Assembly: GCF_000384395.1 (NCBI RefSeq)
Contig: NZ_ARWE01000001.1
Span: 4,066,501 to 4,130,500, forward strand
Source: Geopsychrobacter electrodiphilus DSM 16401
Lineage (GTDB): Bacteria; Desulfobacterota; Desulfuromonadia; Desulfuromonadales; Geopsychrobacteraceae
Reading direction: 5' to 3'
DNA length: 64,000 nt
Shown: positions 20,763-29,630 of the stretch, in pieces
Position numbering within the stretch: position 1 is the stretch's first letter
Layout of the letters: each line of letters begins with the position of its first letter
The notes under the pieces: model-generated
What the model saw: the letters and a program-made list of their open reading frames with translations, nothing else
Told to the model about the DNA's origin: nothing
The model's database searches: none
Program-made: the position numbers and the translations under genes

Positions 20763-21781
20763 TGAATCAGACCAGAACCTGCAAATGTGCCGTTATCGGC
20801 GCAGGCAGCTGGGGAACAACCCTGGCTCAGCTGTTGGCGGACAAGGGGCATGAAACAACCCTTTGGGCCTATGAATCAGAACTTGTCTCACGAATGACAA
20901 TCAGTCATGAAAATGAACTCTATCTCCCTGGTATCAAATTAGCGTCAGCTTTGAAATTTAGTTCAGACCTTGGTTTGGCTGTTGAGGGTGCTGATATGGT
21001 TCTGCTTGTCTGCCCCTCACAAGTGATGCGATCGGTATTGCTTGGGCTGGTGGATTATCTTAAACCAGGAACGCTCTTGGTTTCGGCAGCAAAAGGGATT
21101 GAAAATGGCAGTTTGAGGCTGATGTCTGAACTGATTAGTGAACTTCTCCCTGAGCGTTTACGAAAAAAGACTGGATTTCTCTCCGGGCCCTCATTTGCGC
21201 GTGAAGTGGCCCTCAAGATCCCGACTGCAGTTGTGGCTGCCGCGACACATATTGCAGTAGCCGAAGAGATTCAGGAGATTTTTTCCACCGATTATTTCCG
21301 GGTATACACCCATGATGATATCATCGGAGTTGAACTCGGCGGCGCGATGAAAAATGTTATTGCCCTTGCTGCCGGAGTTTCAGATGGTCTTGGCTTCGGG
21401 TTCAACTCAAGGGCTGCGCTGATTACGCGAGGACTGGCTGAGATGACCCGTTTGGGCATCGCCTTGGGTGGAGCAGCAGCCACATTTTCCGGTCTCAGTG
21501 GCATGGGGGATCTGGTCCTAACCTGTACAGGTGATCTTTCGCGTAACCGGACGGTGGGGATTGAGCTTGGTCGTGGGAAAAAGCTGAGTGAAATTATGGC
21601 GGGAATGCAGATGGTCGCCGAGGGAGTCAAAACGACGCTTTCGGCTTATCAGCTGGCGCAAAGAATGGGGGTTGATACCCCGATTATTGAACAGATGTAC
21701 CTGATTCTTTATGAGAACAAGGATCCACGACAGGCCGTCACCGACTTGATGTTGCGTGATCTGCGCCCGGAAGCTCTCTGA
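20762..21781 (+). CDS. gpsA: NAD(P)H-dependent glycerol-3-phosphate dehydrogenase
   Basis: 339 residues from the ATG at 20762, which overlaps the previous stop codon. The Rossmann motif VIGAGSWGTTLAQLLA (about 11-26), the SAAKGIE segment, LSGPSFAREV and the substrate loop GGAMKNVIALAAG with its catalytic lysine identify GpsA. It reduces dihydroxyacetone phosphate to sn-glycerol-3-phosphate for phospholipid synthesis. Confidence 0.95.
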   Translation: MNQTRTCKCAVIGAGSWGTTLAQLLADKGHETTLWAYESELVSRMTISHENELYLPGIKLASALKFSSDLGLAVEGADMVLLVCPSQVMRSVLLGLVDYLKPGTLLVSAAKGIENGSLRLMSELISELLPERLRKKTGFLSGPSFAREVALKIPTAVVAAATHIAVAEEIQEIFSTDYFRVYTHDDIIGVELGGAMKNVIALAAGVSDGLGFGFNSRAALITRGLAEMTRLGIALGGAAATFSGLSGMGDLVLTCTGDLSRNRTVGIELGRGKKLSEIMAGMQMVAEGVKTTLSAYQLAQRMGVDTPIIEQMYLILYENKDPRQAVTDLMLRDLRPEAL

Positions 21782-21802
21782 CATGTTTATAAGGAGGTAA
21801 GT

Positions 21803-22369
21803 GTGAAGAAAATAGTTCTGACCCTGATTCTGCTCGGAATTTTTTGTGCTCCCGCTGTCGCTGGCGAGCTGGTTGAAATGAAAACATCTGTTGGAAACAT
21901 CAAGCTTGAGCTTGATCGCGATAAGGCTCCATTGAGTGTTGAAAATTTTCTGCAGTATGTCGACAACGGGTTTTATGATGGCACCGTCTTTCACCGCGTG
22001 ATCGATAAATTTATGATTCAGGGTGGCGGTTTCGACCAGAACCTTAAGCATAAACCGACCGCAGCACCGATCAAGAATGAAGCGACTAATGGCTTAAAAA
22101 ATTCCCGTGGCACAATTGCTATGGCACGGACCTCGGTGGTTGACAGTGGTACAAGCCAATTCTTTATCAATCTGATCGATAATGACTTCCTGAACAATAG
22201 TGGCACCAGCGCGCAAACTTATGGGTATGCTGTTTTTGGTAAGGTGGTTGAAGGGATGGATGTGGTTGATAAGATTGGCCATAGTCGGACCATACGAACG
22301 AATGCTCTGTTTCAAAACCTGCCAGAACCACTGGTTATTATTGAGTCGATCAAACGAATCGGAAAGTAA
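21803..22369 (+). CDS. exported cyclophilin-type peptidyl-prolyl cis-trans isomerase
   Basis: 188 residues. The N-terminus ([20 protein letters not shown]) is a clear Sec signal peptide cut near residue 20; the mature part is a single cyclophilin domain with [13 protein letters not shown] and a GTSQFFINL motif. It should speed proline isomerisation in periplasmic proteins. The start is a GTG at 21803 with AAGGAGG five bases before it. A strong terminator follows. Confidence 0.9.
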   Translation: MKKIVLTLILLGIFCAPAVAGELVEMKTSVGNIKLELDRDKAPLSVENFLQYVDNGFYDGTVFHRVIDKFMIQGGGFDQNLKHKPTAAPIKNEATNGLKNSRGTIAMARTSVVDSGTSQFFINLIDNDFLNNSGTSAQTYGYAVFGKVVEGMDVVDKIGHSRTIRTNALFQNLPEPLVIIESIKRIGK

Positions 22370-22393
22370 TCGACAGTTAGTATATGCTCAAAT

Positions 22394-22424
22394 GCAGGGC
22401 CAGCTTTTCGCCCTGCTTTTTTTT
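22394..22424 (+). terminator. rho-independent terminator after the cyclophilin gene
   Basis: A perfect 7-bp stem GCAGGGC/GCCCTGC around a nine-base loop, directly followed by eight T residues. Confidence 0.93.
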
Positions 22425-22488
22425 GTGTCATTGAGATTTCTTGCCGGGCCTTCTATAATCAACAGCCTAGTTTGAAGGTGGAGGAAAG

Positions 22489-23190
22489 ATGTCAATCCTG
22501 CGGGTTATGACTTATGCGCTAAAGGGCACCACAGCACGAGATGTTGCGGTGTTGGCGCAGATGCTCAGGGCACAGCGACCTGAGTTGGTCTATCTGCAGT
22601 ACCTGACAGCCGACCTTCTCCTGGTGCTGGCCAGGGAAACTGGATTACAGGCCTATGGTGACGGCGAAAATTGTGGTTTTCTTAGTCGACATCCCCTCAC
22701 CGCTCTGCAGACCTTAAATCTGGGGGGCAACGGCTGTTGTTCCAGAGCTGACCTGACTCTGGTGGACAAACGGATTCATTTATTTAACATCCAACTCAAT
22801 ACAGATCCGGCACTTCGGAGGCAACAGATTGTCCGACTTTTCAGTGACGATCTGCTCGGGGCTCGTCTCCCCTGTGCCCTCCTGATTGCTGGCGATTTCA
22901 GCCTGCCAATCTGGGGTGGTGGACAGTGGTTATTGAGGCAACGGCTCAAGCCAGTGCCTTATCCTACCTGGGGGGCAAATTATCCCGCGACCTTCCCGCT
23001 TTGGCCACGTGATCGTTTTTATCTGCGTGGCCCGATTCGCGCCTTGGCTGGGCAGGTCGTTTCCGCTCAGGAAATTCGTAGCATTTCAAACCATCTGCCA
23101 GTGATCGCAACCCTGGAATTGACTGATACGCGGGTATATCTGAAGGTGCCCGAGGTTGCCGAGCCGCGGATGAGGCCGGCAACAAGTTGA
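22489..23190 (+). CDS. endonuclease/exonuclease/phosphatase-fold protein with a degenerate active site
   Basis: 233 residues with the outline of the EEP fold: N-terminal LRVMTYAL, then GDFS near residue 140 where active members have GDFN, RDRFYLRG, and a final SNHLPVIATLEL where active members have SDHxP. The usual metal-binding QE is LQY here. The matches in order support the family, but the Asp-to-Asn change in SDH and loss of the Glu suggest reduced or altered catalysis. GGAGG precedes the ATG. No functional partner is evident nearby. Confidence 0.6.
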   Translation: MSILRVMTYALKGTTARDVAVLAQMLRAQRPELVYLQYLTADLLLVLARETGLQAYGDGENCGFLSRHPLTALQTLNLGGNGCCSRADLTLVDKRIHLFNIQLNTDPALRRQQIVRLFSDDLLGARLPCALLIAGDFSLPIWGGGQWLLRQRLKPVPYPTWGANYPATFPLWPRDRFYLRGPIRALAGQVVSAQEIRSISNHLPVIATLELTDTRVYLKVPEVAEPRMRPATS

Positions 23191-23199
23191 ATGGTACCC

Positions 23200-23217
23200 C
23201 CTGTGGATAAACCTGTG
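23200..23217 (+). repeat. 18-bp DnaA-box-containing repeat, copy 1
   Basis: CCTGTGGATAAACCTGTG lies in the gap between the EEP-fold gene and nth and contains a perfect DnaA box in reverse (TGTGGATAA, 23202-23210). The same 18 bases recur at 33678-33695. Confidence 0.7.
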
Positions 23218-23272
23218 AAAAGAGAGAATAACTCTCAATTACAGCACTTTTCTTCTTTGTGGGAAAAATAAC

Positions 23273-23914
23273 ATGCCAACCACCCGCGAAGCCGAATCTC
23301 TGCTCAATAGGCTTGAGCAAATCTATCCTGACGCTAGCTGTGCTCTAGTTTATTCCTCCGCCTGGCAACTGCTGGTCGCAACAATTCTCTCGGCCCAGTG
23401 TACTGATAAGCGTGTCAACCTGGTGACTGAGGACCTTTTCAGGCAGCTGCCTACTCCTGCATCACTCGCGGCAGCAGAGGTAGCTGAAGTTGAAGAATTA
23501 GTTCACTCTGCTGGTTTCTATCACAGTAAAGCCAGGCATCTCCAGGGGTGTGCACAGGCAATACTTGATCGTCATGCTGGCGAGGTTCCGAATCAGCTGT
23601 GTGAACTGGTTAAATTACCGGGTGTTGGACGCAAGACCGCCAATGTGGTGTTGGGCAATATTTTTAACGTTCCGGGTATGGTGGTTGATACTCATGTCAG
23701 GCGTTTAAGCCGAAGGTTTGGCTGGACTGGAAAAAGCGAGCCAGTGCAGATTGAAAAGGATCTGTGTCTGCTGTTGCCAGCGAGCCGTTGGACCCAATGC
23801 GGCCACACCCTGATTGAGCACGGCCGCGTCTGCTGCAAGGCCCCAGTCCCTTATTGTAGCCAGTGTCCGGTTATCGACCTCTGCCCACGGATAGGCGTCG
23901 GTAAAAGTCACTGA
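23273..23914 (+). CDS. nth: endonuclease III (base-excision DNA glycosylase/AP lyase)
   Basis: 213 residues. The helix-hairpin-helix LPGVGRKTANVVLG carries the catalytic lysine, MVVDTHVRR carries the catalytic aspartate, and the C-terminal CKAPVPYCSQCPVIDLC gives the C-X6-C-X2-C-X5-C [4Fe-4S] cluster site. It removes oxidised pyrimidines from DNA. Length is normal. It appears to be a stand-alone gene. Confidence 0.95.
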   Translation: MPTTREAESLLNRLEQIYPDASCALVYSSAWQLLVATILSAQCTDKRVNLVTEDLFRQLPTPASLAAAEVAEVEELVHSAGFYHSKARHLQGCAQAILDRHAGEVPNQLCELVKLPGVGRKTANVVLGNIFNVPGMVVDTHVRRLSRRFGWTGKSEPVQIEKDLCLLLPASRWTQCGHTLIEHGRVCCKAPVPYCSQCPVIDLCPRIGVGKSH

Positions 23915-24097
23915 AGCAAAGTCAACTTTAGTAGATTCTTTCTCCCCCACCTTGATGATGACTCCCGGTACTTTTCTTTTACGTGTTCAGGCGTGAAAGA
24001 AATAAAAAAATATAAAGATATCAGGTCCTCCCCTTTGCGTTGAAGGCGCGAGGCGGTAAACTGGGGGGAAACCAAACTTTATTGCCAAGGGGAAATT

Positions 24098-26731
24098 ATG
24101 CGTCCAAAACCAAATTCATGTCACAAAACATTGAAGGTTAAAAATCAAACCTACAGCTATTGCAGCTTAAGCGCTCTGGCTCAAGAGCAGGGCGTTGATT
24201 TAACGCGTCTGCCGAAAACCATTCGGATTCTGGTTGAGAATCTGCTGCGTAATCTGGATGGCAGTACGAGTGGATACCAGCAGTTAGAGGATGTTCTTAA
24301 CTGGCGGGTCGGCGCTGAGATCGCATACCGCCCTGCGCGGGTGCTGATGCAGGATTTTACCGGCGTACCCGCCATTGTGGATCTGGCAGCAATGCGTGAC
24401 GCGGTTGTGGCTGCGGGTGGTAATCCGGCGCAGATCAATCCGCAGATTCCGGTTGATCTGGTGATCGACCATTCGGTTATGGTTGATCAATATGGCAGTG
24501 GAAATGCTTATCGTGCCAATGTCGAAATCGAGATGGAGCGTAACCGCGAACGCTATGCTTTTTTGCGTTGGGGTCAAAAATCTTTCGATAATTTCAGGGT
24601 TGTACCACCTGGGACCGGTATCTGCCATCAGGTCAATCTTGAATATCTGGCGCAGGCGGTGTGGACACGGCAGCAGGATGGTAAAATTCTTGCCTATCCT
24701 GATACCCTGGTTGGCACCGACAGCCACACCACCATGATCAATGGTCTGGGGGTTCTTGGATGGGGCGTTGGGGGTATTGAAGCCGAGGCGGCGATGCTTG
24801 GGCAGCCGATCTCGATGCTCATCCCTGAAGTGGTTGGTTTCCGCCTCGATGGTAGCCTGCGTGAAGGCATTACCGCCACCGATCTGGTCTTGACGGTTAC
24901 TCAGCAGTTGCGTTCCCACGGCGTGGTCGGAAAATTCGTGGAGTTCTTCGGTCCTGGTCTGGACCAACTGCCCCTGGCCGATCGGGCAACCATTGCCAAC
25001 ATGGCCCCTGAGTACGGTGCGACCTGCGGTTTCTTCCCGATTGATCGCATCACCCTCGACTATCTTCAATTGACGGGTCGCGATGCGCAGCAGATTGCAC
25101 TGGTCGAAAGTTATTGTCGTGAACAGGGACTCTGGCGGGAGTCAGGCGAAGCGGATCCAGAATTTACGACCCTGCTGACACTTGATCTGGGTGCAATTGT
25201 TCCGAGTTTAGCTGGACCCAAGCGGCCCCAGGACAGGGTTGCCTTGCCAGATCTGAAGCGGACGTTCGATAAGTTTGTGCCTGAGGATAAGCTTGATCAG
25301 CAGGTAAAGGTCGGTGAGTTCACCATGAGCAGTGGCGACGTGGTGATTGCCGCGATTACCAGTTGCACCAATACCTCCAACCCGGCAGTCATGATGGCGG
25401 CAGGTCTGGTTGCGCAGAAGGCTCAGGCTCTTGGATTGACGAGTAAGCCCTGGGTCAAGACGTCACTCGCACCGGGCTCGAAAGTGGTGACCGATTATCT
25501 GGCCGCCGCCGGCCTGCAGTCTGCGCTGGATGCACTCGGCTTTCAGGTTGTCGGTTACGGTTGTACCACCTGCATCGGTAATTCGGGACCGCTCAAAGGG
25601 CCGATCGCCGATGCCATCAGTGAAAATGATCTTTGGGTTTCTTCTGTCCTGTCGGGAAACCGTAACTTCGAAGGACGAATTCATCAACAGGTCAAAGCCA
25701 ACTGGCTGGCCTCACCTCCACTGGTCGTCGCCTACGCCCTGGCGGGCACTACCCGGATCGATCTGAGCAGTGAACCACTCGGAATCGGTAGCAACGGAAA
25801 GCCTGTCTTTCTCAAGGATATCTGGCCGAGTAATGCCGAGGTGGCGGAAAAGGTTCAGTTGGTCGCGGCCGAAATGTTTCATCATGAGTATGCGGAAGTC
25901 TTCGAGGGGGATGATCAGTGGCGCGAATTGCCGGTGCCCGAGGGTCAAACCTATGCCTGGGATGAAAAATCAACTTACATCCGCCAGCCCTCCTTTTTCA
26001 GAGTTCCGGATCAGTTGACAGATTTCAGCGGGTTTAAAAATGCTCGCATTCTGGCGTTGTTGGGTGATTCGATCACTACCGATCACATCTCCCCTGCCGG
26101 AGCAATTAAGGGCGACAGTCCTGCTGGGCTCTATCTGCAGGAGCATGGCATTGCTGAGAACGATTTTAATTCATACGGTTCACGACGTGGTAATCATGAG
26201 GTGATGATGCGCGGAACTTTCGCCAACATCCGTCTGCGCAATAAAATGGTCCCTGATCTTGAAGGAGGTTTCACCCATCATCTTCCCGATGGCAAACCGA
26301 TGTCGATTTTTGATGCTGCGATGAAATATGCAGAAGTGGAGCAGCCCCTGGTAGTGATTGCGGGGCGAGAATATGGTACTGGATCGAGTCGTGACTGGGC
26401 CGCCAAGGGGACACTGCTTCTTGGCGTCAAAGCAGTCATAGCCGAAAGTTATGAACGAATCCATCGCTCCAACCTGGTCGGTATGGGAATCCTGCCGCTG
26501 CAGTTTGTTGAAGGCGCCAACGCCGAAACCCTGGGGCTGAACGGTGAAGAGTTGATCAGTCTCCCCTTCAGTGGAGAACTGAAGGCGAAGATGCATCTGC
26601 CGCTGGTGATCCAACGACCGGGGGGAGGGAAAATTCAGATTGAACTTCTCTGCCGTATCGATACCGAGGACGAGGTTGCCTACTATCGAAGCGGCGGTAT
26701 ACTCAATTATGTGCTCGGACGGTTAGTTTGA
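24098..26731 (+). CDS. acnA: aconitate hydratase (AcnA type)
   Basis: 877 residues, standard for AcnA. The [4Fe-4S] ligands are at about Cys423 (ITSCTNTSNP) and Cys489/Cys492 (YGCTTCIGNSG), and the substrate-binding GREYGTGSSRDWAAKG lies in the C-terminal swivel domain. It interconverts citrate and isocitrate in the TCA cycle, which in Desulfuromonadales usually runs as the acetate-oxidising cycle. The ATG follows AAGGGG. The gap before it (23915-24097) shows no gene. Confidence 0.95.
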   Translation: MRPKPNSCHKTLKVKNQTYSYCSLSALAQEQGVDLTRLPKTIRILVENLLRNLDGSTSGYQQLEDVLNWRVGAEIAYRPARVLMQDFTGVPAIVDLAAMRDAVVAAGGNPAQINPQIPVDLVIDHSVMVDQYGSGNAYRANVEIEMERNRERYAFLRWGQKSFDNFRVVPPGTGICHQVNLEYLAQAVWTRQQDGKILAYPDTLVGTDSHTTMINGLGVLGWGVGGIEAEAAMLGQPISMLIPEVVGFRLDGSLREGITATDLVLTVTQQLRSHGVVGKFVEFFGPGLDQLPLADRATIANMAPEYGATCGFFPIDRITLDYLQLTGRDAQQIALVESYCREQGLWRESGEADPEFTTLLTLDLGAIVPSLAGPKRPQDRVALPDLKRTFDKFVPEDKLDQQVKVGEFTMSSGDVVIAAITSCTNTSNPAVMMAAGLVAQKAQALGLTSKPWVKTSLAPGSKVVTDYLAAAGLQSALDALGFQVVGYGCTTCIGNSGPLKGPIADAISENDLWVSSVLSGNRNFEGRIHQQVKANWLASPPLVVAYALAGTTRIDLSSEPLGIGSNGKPVFLKDIWPSNAEVAEKVQLVAAEMFHHEYAEVFEGDDQWRELPVPEGQTYAWDEKSTYIRQPSFFRVPDQLTDFSGFKNARILALLGDSITTDHISPAGAIKGDSPAGLYLQEHGIAENDFNSYGSRRGNHEVMMRGTFANIRLRNKMVPDLEGGFTHHLPDGKPMSIFDAAMKYAEVEQPLVVIAGREYGTGSSRDWAAKGTLLLGVKAVIAESYERIHRSNLVGMGILPLQFVEGANAETLGLNGEELISLPFSGELKAKMHLPLVIQRPGGGKIQIELLCRIDTEDEVAYYRSGGILNYVLGRLV

Positions 26732-26760
26732 CCTGCGTGGAAATCTAAAGGAGTGATTTG

Positions 26761-26940
26761 ATGAAACTTAATGAGATCAAGCAGTTGGCAAAGGATCGTG
26801 GGCTTGTTCCTGGACGGTTGCGCAAGGTTGAATTGATTCATTCTTTACAGAAGCAGGAAGGGAATCCGCAGTGCTACCAAAGCGGATTTGCTGCGGATTG
26901 TGGTCAGTCCCATTGTCTCTGGCGTTCAGACTGCATATAA
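26761..26940 (+). CDS. small SAP/Rho-N-like protein with a cysteine-rich C-terminus
   Basis: 59 residues. The first 30 (MKLNEIKQLAKDRGLVPGRL) match the helix-extension-helix style of SAP or Rho-N domains, which bind nucleic acid; the rest has four cysteines (CYQSG, DCGQS, CLWRSDC). AAAGGAG precedes the ATG at 26761. I recall similar short proteins in Geobacter relatives but cannot name a function. It lies 29 bases after acnA, possibly in the same transcript. Confidence 0.72.
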   Translation: MKLNEIKQLAKDRGLVPGRLRKVELIHSLQKQEGNPQCYQSGFAADCGQSHCLWRSDCI

Positions 26941-26943
26941 ATA

Positions 26944-27645
26944 TCAGATCGGGGAGATGGCACTGACCAGTGCTGTCTCCCCGTCCATTTTCCAGTTCAA
27001 ATTCAAATCATAGATTCTGACCCCGTAACTACGAGTGTCAATCCCCTTGCCGCGATACGCCGGACGTGGATCCTGAGCCAGCATTTCGATTATTGTCTTG
27101 CGGAGTTGAGGGTGGGTTGGTCGTAAACGTTGCAATTCGATTTCAGCTTCAGGGCTGAATTTGACGTTGATCAAAACCGGTTCCGTTTTGGCAAAAGCTC
27201 CTTTTGCGTCAGAGAGTGCATCTGAGTAAGGGAGATAGGGTTTGATATCGATGATCGGGGTACCATCAACCAGATCGGCTCCCCGCAGACGCAGGACCAG
27301 ACCTGAATTTTTATGGAAAATTTCAATTAATTCGACGGCCGAGAGACCGATCGGGTTGGGCCGGAAAGGGGAGCGACTGGCAAAGACACCGACTCGTTTG
27401 TTACCTCCGAGGCGTGGAGGACGCACGGTCGGGTGCCAGTTACGGCCGAGATTCTGATGAAAGAGAAAGATCAGCCAGATATGGCTGAAATCTTCAAGCC
27501 CGTGAAAAAATTCTTCCTGGTTATAAGGGGATAATAGCTCCAACTCAGCTTCAACGCTGGGAGCTAATCCAGCTTGGCGTGGCACGGCAAACTTTTCTTT
27601 GTAGGGGGAGTGAATCACCCCAATCGGCTTGAGATTGATCTCCAT
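26944..27645 (-). CDS. trmO: TrmO-family tRNA (t6A37) N6-methyltransferase (YaeB/TsaA)
   Basis: 233 residues. The N-terminal PIGVIHSPYKEKFAVPRQAGLAP and the RSPFRPNPIGLSAVEL segment are hallmarks of the UPF0066/TrmO family, which uses SAM to methylate t6A37 in threonine tRNA. The C-terminal half (AYRGKGIDTRSYGVRI) is also conserved in the long form. The gene converges on the small protein at 26761; its final codons form the shared hairpin. Confidence 0.85.
   Translation of the reverse strand: MEINLKPIGVIHSPYKEKFAVPRQAGLAPSVEAELELLSPYNQEEFFHGLEDFSHIWLIFLFHQNLGRNWHPTVRPPRLGGNKRVGVFASRSPFRPNPIGLSAVELIEIFHKNSGLVLRLRGADLVDGTPIIDIKPYLPYSDALSDAKGAFAKTEPVLINVKFSPEAEIELQRLRPTHPQLRKTIIEMLAQDPRPAYRGKGIDTRSYGVRIYDLNLNWKMDGETALVSAISPI
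26950..26983 (+). terminator. symmetrical hairpin inside the trmO 3' end, likely end of the acnA transcript
   Basis: CGGGGAGA pairs with TCTCCCCG and, inside a 2x2 internal loop, GCACTG pairs with CAGTGC. It begins ten bases after the small protein stop on the plus strand and encodes the last residues of TrmO on the minus strand. The following T-run is short (ATTTTCC), so efficiency is unsure; it may stop transcripts from both sides. Confidence 0.6.
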
Positions 27646-27658
27646 CGACGTCTCTTTC

Positions 27659-28549
27659 TTAAGTATTTAATCTATGCCCACCCTGGCGGCTGATAAACAC
27701 CCCGATAAAAACCAGCAGCACCGCCAACCATTGACCTTTGGTCAAATGTTCTGACAATACCAAAGAACCGAGCATAACACTGAAGACCGGGATCAGGTTG
27801 ACAAAAGCTGCCGCTTGATTGGCAGGAATGCGGCTAACGCCGAAATTAAACAGGCCATAGGCACCAAAGGTAATAAAGGTCCCAAGGTAGATGATTGCTA
27901 AGCCGGGACCGAACTCCCAATGGGTCGGAAGACCAACATCGGGAGGTAAAAGAAAAAATGCAAAAAAAATGCAGCCAATCATGGCCTGGACTGCCGTCAA
28001 AAACAATGGTGAATAGCGCCCGCTCAGGTGTTTAAGACAAATGGTATAGCCGGCGGCGCAGACCATGGCCGCCAGTTCACACAAGTTGCCGAGCAGTGGC
28101 GCTGGTGAGTGCGTGGTTGCTACAGCGGCGAGGCTGAGAATTATTGCGCCGCAGATTGCGATAAAAAAGCCGACCAGCGTTAAATGGCTGATTTTTTCTT
28201 TAAGCAGTAGCCAGGCAGCCACCGCCACGAGTAGTGGCAACATGGCAGTGATCATCCCGGCTTGCGAGGCGCTGGTATTTTGTAGGGCCTCGGCTTCGAA
28301 AAGGAAATAGAGACAGGGTTCGAAAAGTGCCATCAGCAAGAGGTAGCGCAGATCCCTGAGATGCCATTTGATGCGAAAAAAACTGGGGACAAAGGGCAGA
28401 AAACAGAGACTGGCGACCAGCATGCGACCGAAGATGACCTGCATCGGGTGGTAACTGAGGAAGGCAATTTTTAGGGCCACAAAAGAGCTGGCCCAAAGCA
28501 GCATGGCCAAAATGAGACAAAGGGCTGCTGCGGTCGATTTTTGTTGCAA
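27659..28549 (-). CDS. EamA-family (drug/metabolite) transporter
   Basis: About ten hydrophobic spans arranged as two EamA repeats, with the typical LWASSFVALKIAF start and a second-half ending in LTKGQWLAVLLVFIGVFISRQG. Substrate unknown; such proteins export amino acids or small metabolites. The start is uncertain: a TTG at 28549 has AGGAG nine bases before it, while a TTG at 28591 would add 14 residues. It lies 13 bases upstream of trmO on the same strand and may be co-transcribed with it. Confidence 0.85.
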   Translation of the reverse strand: MQQKSTAAALCLILAMLLWASSFVALKIAFLSYHPMQVIFGRMLVASLCFLPFVPSFFRIKWHLRDLRYLLLMALFEPCLYFLFEAEALQNTSASQAGMITAMLPLLVAVAAWLLLKEKISHLTLVGFFIAICGAIILSLAAVATTHSPAPLLGNLCELAAMVCAAGYTICLKHLSGRYSPLFLTAVQAMIGCIFFAFFLLPPDVGLPTHWEFGPGLAIIYLGTFITFGAYGLFNFGVSRIPANQAAAFVNLIPVFSVMLGSLVLSEHLTKGQWLAVLLVFIGVFISRQGGHRLNT

Positions 28550-28591
28550 GAAATTGATCTCCTGTTTGGCGGGAGCAAACTGAAGGGACAA

Positions 28592-29106
28592 TAGCTGTTT
28601 TTGCCCTCCGGAGCTATAAAAAAGGGATCGTAAACGTCTGTCGGTTCTATGGCGGCAAAGACCGCAGACTCAAAGGGGCTGCTGTTTGCCAGGAACTATA
28701 TTTAGTAGCGACTGACAGCTGAAAAAATTTGGCACTATCGTTGCTGTCAGGCGAATGGCACTCATTGCAGCGGCTGGCATCGGATGTCTGGCAGGTTTTA
28801 AGTAATGGTGTTTTCTTCGTGGATTTTAAGGCTCCGGCGGAGAGAGCTGGAGGCTGGTCGGTTTCGCTGGGTAAGTCTTCGTTAGTGATGGGGATTATTC
28901 GCGCGGTAGGAGATTCAGACTCTCAGGTGGGTGCCAGGAAAGTGAATCTGGAGAGTAAAGACGGTCTGTGCGCTGAGGCCTGGAACAAGAACCATTTTTA
29001 TCCCTTATGCCAGGGTAATTATTAAAAAACAATCACGTTTTATAGCGGAAATCACGGTCAATAAACCAGATACCAGAATGTCCTTCTTAAGAAAAGGCAA
29101 ACGACG
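28592..29106. other. 515-base gap without a convincing gene
   Basis: An open frame of up to 98 codons runs 28729-29025 on the plus strand, but it would have to start inside the sigma-54 promoter described separately and has no ribosome site. A shorter frame from the ATG near 28889 is possible. The stretch may instead yield a small RNA or a long leader for the gene at 29107. Confidence 0.5.
28729..28745 (+). promoter_or_regulatory. sigma-54 (RpoN) promoter
   Basis: TTGGCACTATCGTTGCT fits the -24/-12 consensus TGGCAC-N5-TTGC exactly, with the GG and GC doublets at the required spacing. Transcription would start near 28756 on the plus strand. A second TGGCAC...TTGCA follows at 28756-28768 but its spacing is two bases short. 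Confidence 0.75.
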
Positions 29107-29352
29107 ATGAATGAGCACAGGAAGTACTGCCAGCGTTTTGGCAAGATTGCGGTCGACAGAGGCTATCTGCTCGCAGAGCAGTTGCAGCAGGCTTTGCGCG
29201 AACAGGTCGATGATGATCTGGTGGAGCGCCCTCATCGAGTATTGGGTGCCATCTGTTTCGACCACGGTTGGATGAGCCCACGACAGATCGATGAGGTGTT
29301 GAATCTCATGTTTAAAATGAGCAGAACCGAACCGGAATTGATTACACAATAA
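29107..29352 (+). CDS. small conserved-looking protein of unknown function
   Basis: 81 residues: RFGKIAVDRGYLLAEQLQQAL followed by VLGAICFDHGWMSPRQIDEVL. The repeated pattern of a helix, G-[YW]-[LM] turn and an E-Q or R-Q-I-D-E helix resembles the MshEN/GspE N-terminal-like modules that some signalling and type II secretion ATPases carry, here alone. Start ATG at 29107. It could be the product of the sigma-54 transcript 350 bases upstream. Function not known. Confidence 0.65.
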   Translation: MNEHRKYCQRFGKIAVDRGYLLAEQLQQALREQVDDDLVERPHRVLGAICFDHGWMSPRQIDEVLNLMFKMSRTEPELITQ

Positions 29353-29376
29353 GGAATAAGGGGTTAATTCGGCCGA

Positions 29377-29490
29377 GTGGAATATTTTACGACCGAGACT
29401 ATTCTGTTTGAGAAGAAATTGGCGGTCAATCCCCTGGACACCGCAATCGTCAAGGCGATGATCGCTCTCTCCGGTTATCTGCGCGAGTAG
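29377..29490 (+). CDS. possible 37-residue peptide or gene remnant
   Basis: A GTG-started frame VEYFTTETILFEKKL...MIALSGYLRE with protein-like composition directly follows the small protein at 29107. There is no clear ribosome site and no recognisable family. The remainder up to 29630 contains nothing I can identify. Confidence 0.25.
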   Translation: MEYFTTETILFEKKLAVNPLDTAIVKAMIALSGYLRE

Positions 29491-29630
29491 CTAATTACCG
29501 ACCGGGTGCAAAGTGGGGGCGCCGCTGAACAGTGATTATCAAATTCGGGCGATTTTCGTTTGCTGACCAGTTCACAGGCCATAACGTTCACCATAAAACA
29601 GCAGTAATTAGGTGAGCTTAAAGCACATTA

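Noticed and set aside
28756-28768. Second sigma-54-like site TGGCAC...TTGCA
   Set aside because: Spacing between the -24 and -12 elements is two bases too short for RpoN.
28729-29025. 98-codon open frame on the plus strand
   Set aside because: Its only start (TTG) lies inside the sigma-54 promoter itself and lacks a ribosome site; I kept the promoter and treated the frame as unproven.
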